Positions 18,741 through 27,893 of a DNA stretch of 64,000 bases are shown one piece after another. Origin of the DNA: Oleidesulfovibrio sp964593925 (GTDB lineage Bacteria; Desulfobacterota; Desulfovibrionia; Desulfovibrionales; Desulfovibrionaceae); the NCBI GenBank assembly GCA_964593925.1, contig CAZQKM010000007.1:28058-92057 (forward strand), in the 5' to 3' direction. Every line of letters starts with the position of its first letter. Position 1 is the stretch's first letter. A program made the translations under genes and the position numbers. Below the pieces are notes generated by a model that was not told where the DNA came from, ran no database searches, and saw only the letters and a program-made list of their open reading frames with translations.

Positions 18741-19367
18741 CTATTTAGTACCAAAAATTTTATCGCCGGCATCTCCGAGCCCGGGCAGAATGTATCCATT
18801 GGCATCAAGGCAGTCATCTACCGCAGCAACATAAATATCCACATCTGGATGTGCTTTTTCCACCCGCCTAATACCCTCTGGAGCTGCTACCAGGAAAAGG
18901 CCCTTGATATTTTTACAACCAGCTTCTTTAAGCATTGTTATGGTTGCTACCAATGTACCACCCGTGGCCAGCATAGGGTCAATAATAATGGCCAGCCGCT
19001 CATCAAGGGCATTGGCCAGCTTGCTGTAATATTGTACCGGTTCAAGGGTCTCCTCATTACGGAACATTCCCACAACGCTTACTTTGGCACCGGGAATCAT
19101 ATCCAACAGGCCATCCAGCATCCCCAGGCCAGCACGCAGAATGGGTACGACTGTAATTTTTTTTCCCTTGATCTGCTCCACGTCTACCGTACCAGCCCAA
19201 CCTTGGACCTGGGTATGCTCTGTAGCAAGGTCTCGGGTTGCCTCATACGTCAACAAGCGACACACTTCGTTGGAAAGTGCGCGAAATTCCGCCACAGATA
19301 CGTCATGCTGACGCAGCCTGCCCAGTTTGTGTTTGACCAGCGGATGGTCCACCGCGTACACAGCCAA
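18741..19367 (-). CDS. upp: Uracil phosphoribosyltransferase (TTG start)
   Basis: Converts uracil and PRPP to UMP. The 208 residues have the PRPP-binding loop DPMLATGGTLVATITML (about residues 130-146), PILRAGLGMLDG and the C-terminal YILPGLGDAGDKIFGTK uracil site. The start is a TTG at 19367, placed by AAGGAG six bases upstream and by alignment of the first residues (AVYAVDHPLVKHKLG) with the family. First gene of the upp-uraA unit. Confidence 0.94.
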   Translation of the reverse strand: MAVYAVDHPLVKHKLGRLRQHDVSVAEFRALSNEVCRLLTYEATRDLATEHTQVQGWAGTVDVEQIKGKKITVVPILRAGLGMLDGLLDMIPGAKVSVVGMFRNEETLEPVQYYSKLANALDERLAIIIDPMLATGGTLVATITMLKEAGCKNIKGLFLVAAPEGIRRVEKAHPDVDIYVAAVDDCLDANGYILPGLGDAGDKIFGTK

Positions 19368-19473
19368 TGTGCTCTCCTTAAAAATTGCATACAGTTAAAC
19401 AGCGTATTCAAATTATTTCTGATTATACGTAGTATGGGGGCCATATTTTCGTCAAGGATAACGCGAGTCAGCC

Positions 19474-21108
19474 ATGCAGCAAAATAAAAAAATACTGGAT
19501 ACAAAAATCCTACTGGACACCATAGTGCCCCCCCATGCTGGTGGACTGCGAGCGGACGCGTTCCTGGCCTCGTTGCTGGCCAAGGATGCAGTATCTCGAT
19601 CCAAAATCCAACAGGCAATCCTTAAGGGCTCCCTGTATTTAGACGGTATGCCGTGCACCCGCCCCAAAAATAAACTCAAGCAGGGGCAGCACCTCACCTT
19701 TTCTCTCCACCGCCCAGAGACACACCTCGCACCCGAGTGTGGCCATTTGGATATTGTGTATCGTGACGACCATATCCTTGTGGTCAACAAACCAGCAGGC
19801 CTGACAGTACACCCTGCACCGGGCAGGCCAGATGGTACACTCGCCCATCGGCTTGTACATCATTTTCCCGAGCTGAAAAGCCAGGCAGGTCTAAGGCCGG
19901 GCATTGTGCATCGTCTAGATAAAGACACCAGCGGCCTGTTGCTGGTGGCTCTTACCGAACAGGCGCGACTATGCCTTGCTGAGTCCTTTGCCGCCCGTAC
20001 AGTACACAAGGAATACCTGGCCCTGCTTAAAGGCGTTCCCGCGGCAGATTCGGGAGAGCTCAATGCCCCCATTGGCAGACATCCAACTCACAAGGTACGT
20101 ATGGCCGTAACCCGTAACGGTCGAGACGCACGCTCTTCCTGGCGAGTACTTTTTTCGGATGCCAGCCCCTGCCCTTGGGCGCTAGCTGCCGTGTGCATCC
20201 ACACAGGCCGTACCCACCAGATACGCGTCCATATGCAGCACTTAGGGTACCCCCTCTGGGGTGATTCTCTATACCATGGCATGCCCTCCAAACACGAGCT
20301 TGCCCTGCACCCTGCCCTGAAACTGACCGCCACACGGCAAATGCTGCATGCATGGAAGCTGGCCTTCATCCATCCCATTACTCAAAAAGCCATGTCGTTT
20401 TGCCAGCCCCCGCCCGATGACTTCATCGCGCTCATCCGTACGCTTGGCTCCCGCTCTCAACGTGTGGTACTTACCGGGCTGCCTGCCTGTGGCAAATCAG
20501 CCCTACTGCGATGTCTACAGGATCTGGGGATTGCAGTCTGGAGTGCGGATGCCTGCGTAGCCGCTCTATATGCGCCCGGGGGTGATGGCTGGCACTTATT
20601 ACGCGGACGCTTTGGCAGACGGTTTGTACCGTATGACTCTGTGCCTGTGGATAAACAGGCATTGTTGCAGGCCATAAAATCCAGTGCTTCCCTGCGCCAT
20701 GAGGTGGAATCCCTCATCCATCCGGTGGTCTGCCACCATCTTGAACAATTTTGGCAGACCCATCAGGACGCACCACTTGCCGTGGCAGAGGTACCACTTT
20801 TTGTCGAAGCTGGTTGGCGCAACAAGGCAGATATACTGGTAGGGATATTCAGCCCCACACACATACGCCACAAACGGTTGCGCCAAACACGAGGCTGGCA
20901 CCAGGAAACCATTGCCGCCATGGATGCCTGGCAATGGTCACAGCCGGATAAATTACGCGCCTGCCACCTTGTTATTGATAACTCCGGCACCCAAAAAGAT
21001 CTGGAGCGCCATGCACACGCCTTAACTGAGGTGCTGGCATCCATACGTCTCCGCCGACTGAACGCTCTGGTGTATACCGCGCAAAGCCACATGCAGGCTC
21101 ACACATAG
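19474..21108 (+). CDS. Fused RluD-type pseudouridine synthase and dephospho-CoA kinase
   Basis: A 544-residue two-enzyme fusion. Residues about 15-75 are an S4 RNA-binding domain; about 85-320 are an RluA/RluD catalytic domain with HRLDKDTSGLLLVA (catalytic Asp) and GRTHQIRVHMQHLGYP. From about residue 329 a CoaE domain follows: P-loop GLPACGKSA, WSADACVAALY, HPVVCHHLEQFW and VPLFVEAGWRNKAD. The first half modifies uridines in large-subunit rRNA; the second phosphorylates dephospho-CoA in the last step of CoA synthesis. The frame is continuous across the junction, so this is a real fusion. The link between the two activities is unclear. Confidence 0.92.
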   Translation: MQQNKKILDTKILLDTIVPPHAGGLRADAFLASLLAKDAVSRSKIQQAILKGSLYLDGMPCTRPKNKLKQGQHLTFSLHRPETHLAPECGHLDIVYRDDHILVVNKPAGLTVHPAPGRPDGTLAHRLVHHFPELKSQAGLRPGIVHRLDKDTSGLLLVALTEQARLCLAESFAARTVHKEYLALLKGVPAADSGELNAPIGRHPTHKVRMAVTRNGRDARSSWRVLFSDASPCPWALAAVCIHTGRTHQIRVHMQHLGYPLWGDSLYHGMPSKHELALHPALKLTATRQMLHAWKLAFIHPITQKAMSFCQPPPDDFIALIRTLGSRSQRVVLTGLPACGKSALLRCLQDLGIAVWSADACVAALYAPGGDGWHLLRGRFGRRFVPYDSVPVDKQALLQAIKSSASLRHEVESLIHPVVCHHLEQFWQTHQDAPLAVAEVPLFVEAGWRNKADILVGIFSPTHIRHKRLRQTRGWHQETIAAMDAWQWSQPDKLRACHLVIDNSGTQKDLERHAHALTEVLASIRLRRLNALVYTAQSHMQAHT

Positions 21109-21855
21109 TCTACGCCCTCTCTGGCGCAACGCCCACAGCGGCTTCCCTGAAGAAATAGCTCCAAGCAACGCATGTAAAAAATGCAGTACCTGCTTCATAA
21201 TGACTATAATGAGCAAAACATTTTTTACCGAAATATTTCTTGACTGTTATTATCGAAATGATACCGTAGCAAAAAGTTATATAGTACGCAAAAAATACAT
21301 TGACAAAGCCACTTATTACAAAATATACATCCACACCAGAACATTAACTCGCAAACTCATTATTCATCACCATATACATATATCTTTTACGTAATCATTA
21401 TGACATGTATTATGAATTCATAGATGAATAATATGCATTCGTTTAAACTGCATCATCAGTACATGAAATATAAAAATTTTTTAATTTGCAGGAAGATATC
21501 ATATTTTGCATACTGGTTCATATATTATGAAAATCAATACGCTGATTGCAGTTATATCCAATAAATATATAAAATAATCTTATTTAAACAGGCATCGTAC
21601 ATCTAAAAATAAACATAGTAATGTGTATGACAAACAAACAATGAACTTAGCGGCGTATCATTATTGCTATTATGTAATCCATGGACTAAGTGATGTATTG
21701 TTGGTGAGAAACATGTTTGATTTTTTTGGACAAATGGATACTCATAATAATATTAAGTATAAAATTATACATCCTGCATACTACCTGGTTCACAATTTTT
21801 TATAATACAAGGGTACCACTTACGGTCTGGGTGAAAAGCACTACAAGGCTTCAGC
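21109..21855. other. A+T-rich intergenic region upstream of the activator gene
   Basis: 747 bases, strongly A+T-rich compared with the rest of the window (for example 16 of 60 bases are G or C in 21541-21600). Short open frames exist but have no ribosome binding site or recognisable product. It probably contains the promoter of the sigma-54 activator and may mark the edge of acquired DNA. Confidence 0.6.
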
Positions 21856-23478
21856 ATGAATAAAGACTATATTTTTTTACATGACGTTATGCGGGCTATG
21901 AAAAGCAGCCTTGATATGGAACAAGTCATCCCCAACACTCTGACAGCCATGAAAGCCTGCCTACCCGTTGCGGCCTGCCTGATGCAACAGTACTCCGAGG
22001 ATCCTAAGGGCCTGAAAATACTGTTCATAGCAAACGAAAGCGGCTTTTATTACACCAACGCATTTTTTCCCACTAGCGCGACGCAGGATCATTTTTTTAA
22101 AAATCGCGACAAATGGCCGGACATAAACATTTTTCACGACAGCCGCGAAGGTCCTATAGCTCCATATACCGCCAAGCGTATCAGCGACTACATTCCCAAT
22201 GTCAAAAGAAGCTACTTCGGCCTCCATATGCGGTTGGGAGACGATGTACTGGGTTATCTTGCCTTTGCCGGCCCCTATCCCCATTGTTTCAACGAACACC
22301 ATGAGCACTTGGCCAGCCTCCTGCTTTCTCCTCTTACGCTGGTCATAAGCAACCTTTTGCGATCTGGAAACGCCATACAAACGCCTTTGCAAAGTAAAGG
22401 TCCGGCCCACCCCCCTAAAAAAAATTCGCCCAAGCCGGAAACCCATGAAATTATCGGCCTAGACTTGGGGTTAAAACCTGTGGCCGAGTCCATTACCCTG
22501 TTGTCTGACAAGGACAGTACCGTGCTCATTAGCGGAGAAACCGGTACCGGAAAAGAATTGGTAGCTGACGCCGTGCAAAGCGTCTCAAGCCGAAAATATC
22601 GGCCTTTTGTTAAGATCAATTGCGGGGCTATTCCCGATACACTTATGGATAGCGTATTTTTTGGACATGAAAAAGGCGCATTCACCGGAGCCGCCCATTC
22701 ATCTCCCGGCAAATTTGAACTTGCCGATGGCGGCACTCTTTTTCTGGATGAAGTGGGAGAATTACCTCTAAGCGCGCAAACTCGACTATTACGGGTGCTG
22801 CAAAACAAAACTCTGGAACGCCTGGGCGGAACAAAACCATTTGTAGTGGATATACGCATTATTGCAGCAACCAACAAAAACCTCGAACAAATGGTTCAGC
22901 AGGGAACGTTTCGCAGGGACTTATACTACCGGCTCAATGTTTTTCCCATTCTTATACCCCCGCTACGAGAACGCCCCGAAGACATCACCCCGCTCATCAC
23001 CTACTTTGTACACCATTTTTCAAAAAAAATGTATCTGGTTCCGCCGGTACTGGATCTGGCCAACCTTGCACGTCTCTGCAGGTATACTTGGCCGGGCAAC
23101 GTACGGGAACTGCAAAACACCGTGGAGCGTGCCCTAGTTATGCACAGACACGGTAATCTGGATCTTTCCCTCCACATGCCGCAAAGTCCATTGTGGTATG
23201 CCGAGCCAATCACTCCCGGAGTCCAGTCACATTTTATGCCGGGTGAAGCGAACGGACTCCCTTTATTGCCTCACGCGGTCTCCAGCTCTTTTTCAGAAGA
23301 CGAATCAAAACTACTTCCGCTTGAAGAGCTTATCCGCGAACATATCATAACTGCCCTCAAGCGAAGCAAAGGCAAGGTTTCCGGTAAAGGCGGTGCAGCT
23401 GAACTATTGGGCATGAACCATAGCACATTGCGTAAACGCATGCAGAAAATGGGTCTAAAAACCAACCCTTGGGCTTAG
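21856..23478 (+). CDS. Sigma-54-dependent activator with N-terminal GAF-like domain
   Basis: A 540-residue enhancer-binding protein. Residues 1-175 form a GAF-like sensor domain, followed by a Pro/Lys linker (about 180-200). The AAA+ domain has Walker A GETGTGKE, the sigma-54 contact loop GAFTGA and Walker B GGTLFLDEVGELP, then the arginine-finger segment REL in WPGNVRELQNTVERA. The C-terminus is a Fis-type helix-turn-helix (GGAAELLGMNHSTLRKRMQ). It faces the reductive dehalogenase operon, which has a sigma-54 promoter, so it is probably its activator, with the GAF domain sensing the inducer (inference). Confidence 0.92.
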   Translation: MNKDYIFLHDVMRAMKSSLDMEQVIPNTLTAMKACLPVAACLMQQYSEDPKGLKILFIANESGFYYTNAFFPTSATQDHFFKNRDKWPDINIFHDSREGPIAPYTAKRISDYIPNVKRSYFGLHMRLGDDVLGYLAFAGPYPHCFNEHHEHLASLLLSPLTLVISNLLRSGNAIQTPLQSKGPAHPPKKNSPKPETHEIIGLDLGLKPVAESITLLSDKDSTVLISGETGTGKELVADAVQSVSSRKYRPFVKINCGAIPDTLMDSVFFGHEKGAFTGAAHSSPGKFELADGGTLFLDEVGELPLSAQTRLLRVLQNKTLERLGGTKPFVVDIRIIAATNKNLEQMVQQGTFRRDLYYRLNVFPILIPPLRERPEDITPLITYFVHHFSKKMYLVPPVLDLANLARLCRYTWPGNVRELQNTVERALVMHRHGNLDLSLHMPQSPLWYAEPITPGVQSHFMPGEANGLPLLPHAVSSSFSEDESKLLPLEELIREHIITALKRSKGKVSGKGGAAELLGMNHSTLRKRMQKMGLKTNPWA

Positions 23479-23807
23479 CATCCGTCAGCATCGAGTATGG
23501 CTGCTACGGTGCTTGTAAAAAAGTTACTACACATAAGCCACATCAGGGTAGCGAATCTTTGTCCAAGTATACCAGGATGTGCCGGATCCTGGGGCATCAC
23601 GTTGTTGTAGTGTACCCCCTGAACTATTGCTTCGGCGGACAAAAAAAAACACCTGGCTCGGCACATCCTGTACCCCCTTTGTGCCCCGAAATATGGGATA
23701 TCCTCTCAGTTTTGTTCCAAAACTCCATGCTACTATAGCTGCGAAACGAACCCGTTAAAAAAATATATTACGACTTTTTTGATACATGCTCTTCATATTT
23801 CAGCGGG
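23479..23807. other. Intergenic region between convergent activator and NapH-like gene
   Basis: 329 bases with no recognisable gene or clear hairpin terminator on either strand. Confidence 0.45.
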
Positions 23808-24644
23808 TCAGACAGTGGCTTTCTTATTTTTTTGTTTCGGGCATACTTCATTACATCGCAGACATTTGAGGCAGACGGCATCTTCAAAACGTTTGCTGAC
23901 CGCGTCAAATGTCAGCCCCACAGGGCAAGCCCGGGCGCAACGCCCGCACTGATTGCAGTCAGTAGCGGCCTTAACCCGCATGGTGGTATTCAGTGTGCTT
24001 GCAGCCGTGTGGCAAGCCCCCAAGGGGCATAAGGCAATCCAACCTCGAAGATGAAACATCCCCCCCAGCACGGGCAAGATCAGCAACATAAGGTCCGCCC
24101 GCACAACATTATGTCGTATCAGGCTGATGATCCCACGCGAAAGTACTCCCACCGGGCAAACCGTGCTCCATGCCGGGTACTGGGCAAGAAATATACCCAA
24201 AAACAGTCCACAAACTATGGCCAGCGCATCCCGCTGATCCGCTTGCCATACCCGGTGACTGGAACTTCTTGTTTTTTGAGCCAATTGCTCCACAGAGCGG
24301 ATGACCCTTTCGGGAGCCAAGGCTGTTGCGGCCTTGGCGCTTTGTGCCGCGATAAAAGATGCCGGGCATACCCACGAACAGTATACACGCCCCAACAGGA
24401 TAACCACTGCCAAAAAGAGGATAAATCCCGGCAAAAGGTCTAAAGCAATGCTCCTTGAAGAAAACCCAAGCTCGATAAACCCCACAGGGCACAAGAGCCT
24501 GACAGGGCCAATACGTAGATAAGAACACCCGGTAAAGCCTGTGTTGAACCAAGCCGTTGCCAGCAGGAGTGCCAGAAACGCGCCTTGAACCTGGACGCGA
24601 CGATGCGTCCAGACGCCAGGAGTGACGCACGATTTTTTCCTCAT
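23808..24644 (-). CDS. NapH-like membrane iron-sulfur protein of the dehalogenase operon
   Basis: A 278-residue inner-membrane protein with about four or five helices. It has the membrane CP motifs CPVGFIELGF and YCSWVCPASF typical of NapH/NosR-type quinol-oxidising proteins, and a C-terminal ferredoxin domain with two [4Fe-4S] motifs, CNQCGRCARACP and CLKCLRCNEVCP. ATG 24644 has GAGGAAG upstream; a longer in-frame start would overlap the preceding gene. As last gene of the operon it probably takes electrons from quinol and passes them to the NapG-like protein. Role in dehalogenation is inferred from position. Confidence 0.82.
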   Translation of the reverse strand: MRKKSCVTPGVWTHRRVQVQGAFLALLLATAWFNTGFTGCSYLRIGPVRLLCPVGFIELGFSSRSIALDLLPGFILFLAVVILLGRVYCSWVCPASFIAAQSAKAATALAPERVIRSVEQLAQKTRSSSHRVWQADQRDALAIVCGLFLGIFLAQYPAWSTVCPVGVLSRGIISLIRHNVVRADLMLLILPVLGGMFHLRGWIALCPLGACHTAASTLNTTMRVKAATDCNQCGRCARACPVGLTFDAVSKRFEDAVCLKCLRCNEVCPKQKNKKATV

Positions 24645-24675
24645 ATCTTCCTCATTGCCATTAATCGCTTGAGGC

Positions 24676-25296
24676 CTATCGAACAGGCTCGTCAACATGT
24701 GCCAACCGTAAAAGTACCTGAGGGCACAATCCCACACACTCTCCGCATCCCACGCAGACATTATTATCAAAGTAGGGCTTCAAAGGGGAATCTTTAAGCT
24801 TCAAAAAGCTTGGAATACTTTGTTCGGAGCGGTACGGATCGCCTCCTGAAGGGTTGGGAAAGAGTACCGCACCGGGAATTGGGCAACGTTGGAAACAAGC
24901 CATACAGTTTTCACAGCGTTCTGGTTGTTCCATGACCAGATTAGCCAGCTTGAGGTTATGCACCCCAGCTAGACTCAAGGCTCCGCTGGGGCAGACCTCC
25001 ATGCAACGCCTACATCCTGTTTTCCAGGCTAGACATCCACCTTTCCGACTAGGTATCAATACAGGGGTTCCGATGGCCTTCACAGGCGTGGATAAATCGC
25101 GCTGACGCAAGGCCCCGCTGGGACAAACCGCCACACAGGCACCGCACTTGATGCATCTTTTCATGAATTCGTCTTCCGGGGACGATCCTGGCGGCCTGAT
25201 AAAAAAAGCCCATCCGGGAATTTTTCCAGCTATCCAGACGACAGAAGCGACAATGCCAACTTCCAAAAAATAACGGAGAAATTTTCTACGAGTCAT
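24676..25296 (-). CDS. NapG/MauM-like twin-arginine ferredoxin
   Basis: A 206-residue iron-sulfur protein. The N-terminus TRRKFLRYF plus a hydrophobic helix looks like a twin-arginine signal or anchor, placing it on the outer side of the membrane. Four cysteine groups follow: CIKCGACVAVCP, a CX6CX2CX3CP variant beginning CLAWKTGCRRC, CENCMACFQRCP and CVGCGECVGLCP, enough for four [4Fe-4S] clusters. This is the NapG/MauM arrangement. It sits between rdhA and the napH-like gene and could hand electrons from NapH to RdhA. The ATG has a weak ribosome binding site. Confidence 0.82.
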   Translation of the reverse strand: MTRRKFLRYFLEVGIVASVVWIAGKIPGWAFFIRPPGSSPEDEFMKRCIKCGACVAVCPSGALRQRDLSTPVKAIGTPVLIPSRKGGCLAWKTGCRRCMEVCPSGALSLAGVHNLKLANLVMEQPERCENCMACFQRCPIPGAVLFPNPSGGDPYRSEQSIPSFLKLKDSPLKPYFDNNVCVGCGECVGLCPQVLLRLAHVDEPVR

Positions 25297-25383
25297 ACCC
25301 TGCACCAATCCGGTGACAATGGCTCAGCCTATTGCTACCTTTCTGGATATATTTATGTGCCTAATTGTCTTGAAAAACATCAA

Positions 25384-26694
25384 TCAAAAGTCAAAGGGCT
25401 TGGGCGTGCTGTAGCCCAAAAAATCGTCAATTTTGGCCATAAGAGAGTTCAATGTCCCTGAATTGAGCTTTTGAGCCATTTCAGGCACAACTTTGTGGAA
25501 CCAAACATTAGTACGTTTATTAAATGTGCAGGTAGCCAGACAAATATTACAGGCAGAGCGGTTGGCGTGCCATTGATTAAAACACTTTTCCGCGTCCACC
25601 ATCCAACGCTTGAAACCTGGCCGGTTGTAAGGGCCGCGTATGATATCGCTTTGCTCACCAAAAGAAATGGCTTTGGACGGGCAGGTCTCTGCACATTTAC
25701 CGCAGGTTTCGCAAAACTCTTCCACGCCGAAACGAACAGGCTTGTCGGGAACCAGCGGTATGTCAGTCAGCACAGTGGCCAAGCGTACCCTTGTCCCTAT
25801 AATCGGGCTGATGAGTAGACCATAACGTCCGACTTCACCAAGACCAGCGTCCACCGCTATGGGGGTGGAGGTCACCGTGTCGTTCCCGGTGGGAATAGCC
25901 GGATAGCCGAGCATGCGTATAAACCCTGCCAGAGAGGAGGATATTTCGATCATACGCGAATACCCAAGTCCAGTAGCGGCCGACGAAAAATAACTGCCTT
26001 GATCTCGGCAAGGGGCTTCCGCCATTTCAACAGCAATGCTGACAGCATATTTGAACTGTGCAGGATCTTTCGGCCATGCCATGGCCTCGCAAGTTTGCGG
26101 ATTAAAAATATTCTTGTAGACCCACAAAGAGTTCAACTCGGCCACACCCACATCACTTGCACCTAAAAAGAACGCAGCCTTTTTGACCTTGCGTGTCAAG
26201 ACGTCGGACGGGGCCTGGTAGCAGTTGGGGGCAGGCTCATCATCCCAAATCAGCGGAGTACCCCGCGGCTCAAGACGATCTTTGGAATACCCCTCGGCCA
26301 GTTTGGTGGTCATGGCTTGTACTGGGTAATCCCAGCGCATCAGAGGATCCATAAAAGGCCACCCGCCAGTACACATACCGCTGGAGTTGGCGTAAGCTCC
26401 CAGGTTATGTATCCACCATCCGGCGTAATTCAGGGCAATGCCGTCCATTTCTTCGTCGAGCTTGATCGGGCGTTGCGGAATAAGCGCTCGCCTTTCCCGA
26501 AACTCCTGATCCCAAAGCGGCCTGAGAAACATAATTTGCTTATGATCAAAACGCTCGGGCTGCCCGGTTTGTTTGTACCAGGAATCCGTACGAGTAGCGG
26601 CCTGAGCTTTGTCGGGGATAATCCCGTTCAGCTCAGACGCCGCCAAAGCAGACGCCGCCAAAGCGCCCATGGATAAAAATTCACGTCGATTCAT
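25384..26694 (-). CDS. rdhA: Reductive dehalogenase catalytic subunit
   Basis: A 436-residue preprotein. A twin-arginine signal (NRREFLSMGALAASALAAS) is followed by the corrinoid-binding catalytic region, including the GLGEVGRYGLLISPIIGTR segment shared by RdhA and QueG. The C-terminal part has two cluster motifs: CETCGKCAETCP and a CX10CX2CX3C group around HANRSACNICLATC. The family removes halogen from organohalides using cobalamin and two [4Fe-4S] clusters, on the outer face of the membrane. Length is close to CprA-type enzymes. ATG 26694 follows the rdhB stop by one base. Substrate cannot be read from sequence. Confidence 0.92.
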   Translation of the reverse strand: MNRREFLSMGALAASALAASELNGIIPDKAQAATRTDSWYKQTGQPERFDHKQIMFLRPLWDQEFRERRALIPQRPIKLDEEMDGIALNYAGWWIHNLGAYANSSGMCTGGWPFMDPLMRWDYPVQAMTTKLAEGYSKDRLEPRGTPLIWDDEPAPNCYQAPSDVLTRKVKKAAFFLGASDVGVAELNSLWVYKNIFNPQTCEAMAWPKDPAQFKYAVSIAVEMAEAPCRDQGSYFSSAATGLGYSRMIEISSSLAGFIRMLGYPAIPTGNDTVTSTPIAVDAGLGEVGRYGLLISPIIGTRVRLATVLTDIPLVPDKPVRFGVEEFCETCGKCAETCPSKAISFGEQSDIIRGPYNRPGFKRWMVDAEKCFNQWHANRSACNICLATCTFNKRTNVWFHKVVPEMAQKLNSGTLNSLMAKIDDFLGYSTPKPFDF

Positions 26695-26695
26695 G

Positions 26696-26989
26696 CTAAT
26701 CCTCACTTTGCCCGCTGGGCATCGCTTTTAGGATACGATACAAAACATACAAACAAACCAAGGTGATGGTTCCCAACAATAAACCAAGCTTACCCCCCGC
26801 CTCGGGCTGTTCCTCCCAAAAACTGAGATACGACACATTTACTGTCAAAATTGCCATACTGTAGCTTACAATGCCCCACCCGATATTTTTCCAAGTGAAA
26901 ATACCTTTTCTACTTTTGATGTAGCAGATAAAAAATAGTCCCGCGGCAATCAAAAGCATCCCGGCAAAAAACCATCCCAAATTGCCCAT
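26696..26989 (-). CDS. rdhB: Reductive dehalogenase membrane anchor
   Basis: A 97-residue protein with three hydrophobic helices. Between helices two and three is SFWEEQPEAGGKLGLLLG, which matches the conserved Glu-containing loop of RdhB anchors thought to contact RdhA. It is the first gene of the operon and ends one base before rdhA, so the order is B-A, as in cpr-type clusters, and not the more common A-B. GAGG precedes its ATG. Confidence 0.88.
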   Translation of the reverse strand: MGNLGWFFAGMLLIAAGLFFICYIKSRKGIFTWKNIGWGIVSYSMAILTVNVSYLSFWEEQPEAGGKLGLLLGTITLVCLYVLYRILKAMPSGQSED

Positions 26990-27068
26990 GCACCTCTCCT
27001 CATTTCATATTTTGGCATCTCATATTGTTTGCACGTGAGTACGGAAACCAATACGCTTTATGCATAAA

Positions 27069-27085
27069 AGCAATACTTGTTCCAG
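27069..27085 (-). promoter_or_regulatory. Sigma-54 (-24/-12) promoter of the rdh operon
   Basis: Minus strand reads CTGGAACAAGTATTGCT. The GG and GC dinucleotides are separated by exactly 10 bases as sigma-54 requires; only one base differs from TGGCAC at -24. A start about 12 bases further on gives a 5' leader of about 70 bases before rdhB. The gene facing the operon from its other end encodes a sigma-54 activator, which supports the assignment. Confidence 0.75.
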
Positions 27086-27367
27086 TTACCATTCAAAAAA
27101 TAACCAGACCATCCACAGAGACATTGAGAGCCCTTCTCCACCAACGGCAAAATGATAATAGAAAATACTCTAATTATTTAAAAATATTAATGTAGTACAG
27201 CCTGAATACCAATCTTTCCTCCAGCTGCCAGAGACACACCAAAATGCTCGGCCATTAGCCCGAAAAAATAGCATTGTTTTATAAGCAAGAAAAAATAAGA
27301 AGGCCCCTTGGAGAACAATTGGGCAAATTTTCCGAATTGCTCCAAAACAAAAAACGTAAATAAGCAA

Positions 27368-27819
27368 ATGATATGGAGCGTTCCAGATTACGGAGTATGG
27401 GGCACGTCATGCCCCGGCCGCTATATGGTGGCAGCAATGCTTACAAAATATGGGCTCGACCACTGCATATTGCTGTAAATTGACCTTTACCCCCGGACAA
27501 CCCGCCCCCCCCAATCCAACTCATCTCCGACTGGCTGTCTGGTGAAAAATCAGCGCAGGATGTTAATAACAACGTAGAGGCAGCCTTGTTGAAACTCGAT
27601 AGCTTTGCCCAGTACAAGAAGTCACTGTACCCAAAGATAGTTGGCGGAGAGAGTCGCTCCATTTTACCCTCTCGAAGTGCTGTAGGATACTACCGCCTTA
27701 CTACGGGAAGCGAGCAATACCCATCAGACACATTTACCCGATGCCAAAACGGCACCCACCTGAAATACCAAAGTCCAGCTGCAGGTACGCAACTCTTGCG
27801 GCGGGTTTATGAAAAATAG
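27368..27819 (+). pseudogene. Possible decayed gene of unknown type
   Basis: Two short open stretches with protein-like composition overlap or follow each other in different frames: 27368-27478 (contains MVAAMLTKYGLDHC) and 27484-27819 (contains PIQLISDWLSGEKSAQDV), the second having no usual start until a TTG at 27586. No ribosome binding site or known domain is seen. It may be a remnant of a gene broken by frameshift, or chance. Confidence 0.25.
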
Positions 27820-27893
27820 CCTTGGGTGGCCTCTTCCTTTTGAATCACCCCCAATATCTTTCGATCCGGTGAAATTACGGGGGAGCACCTGCG

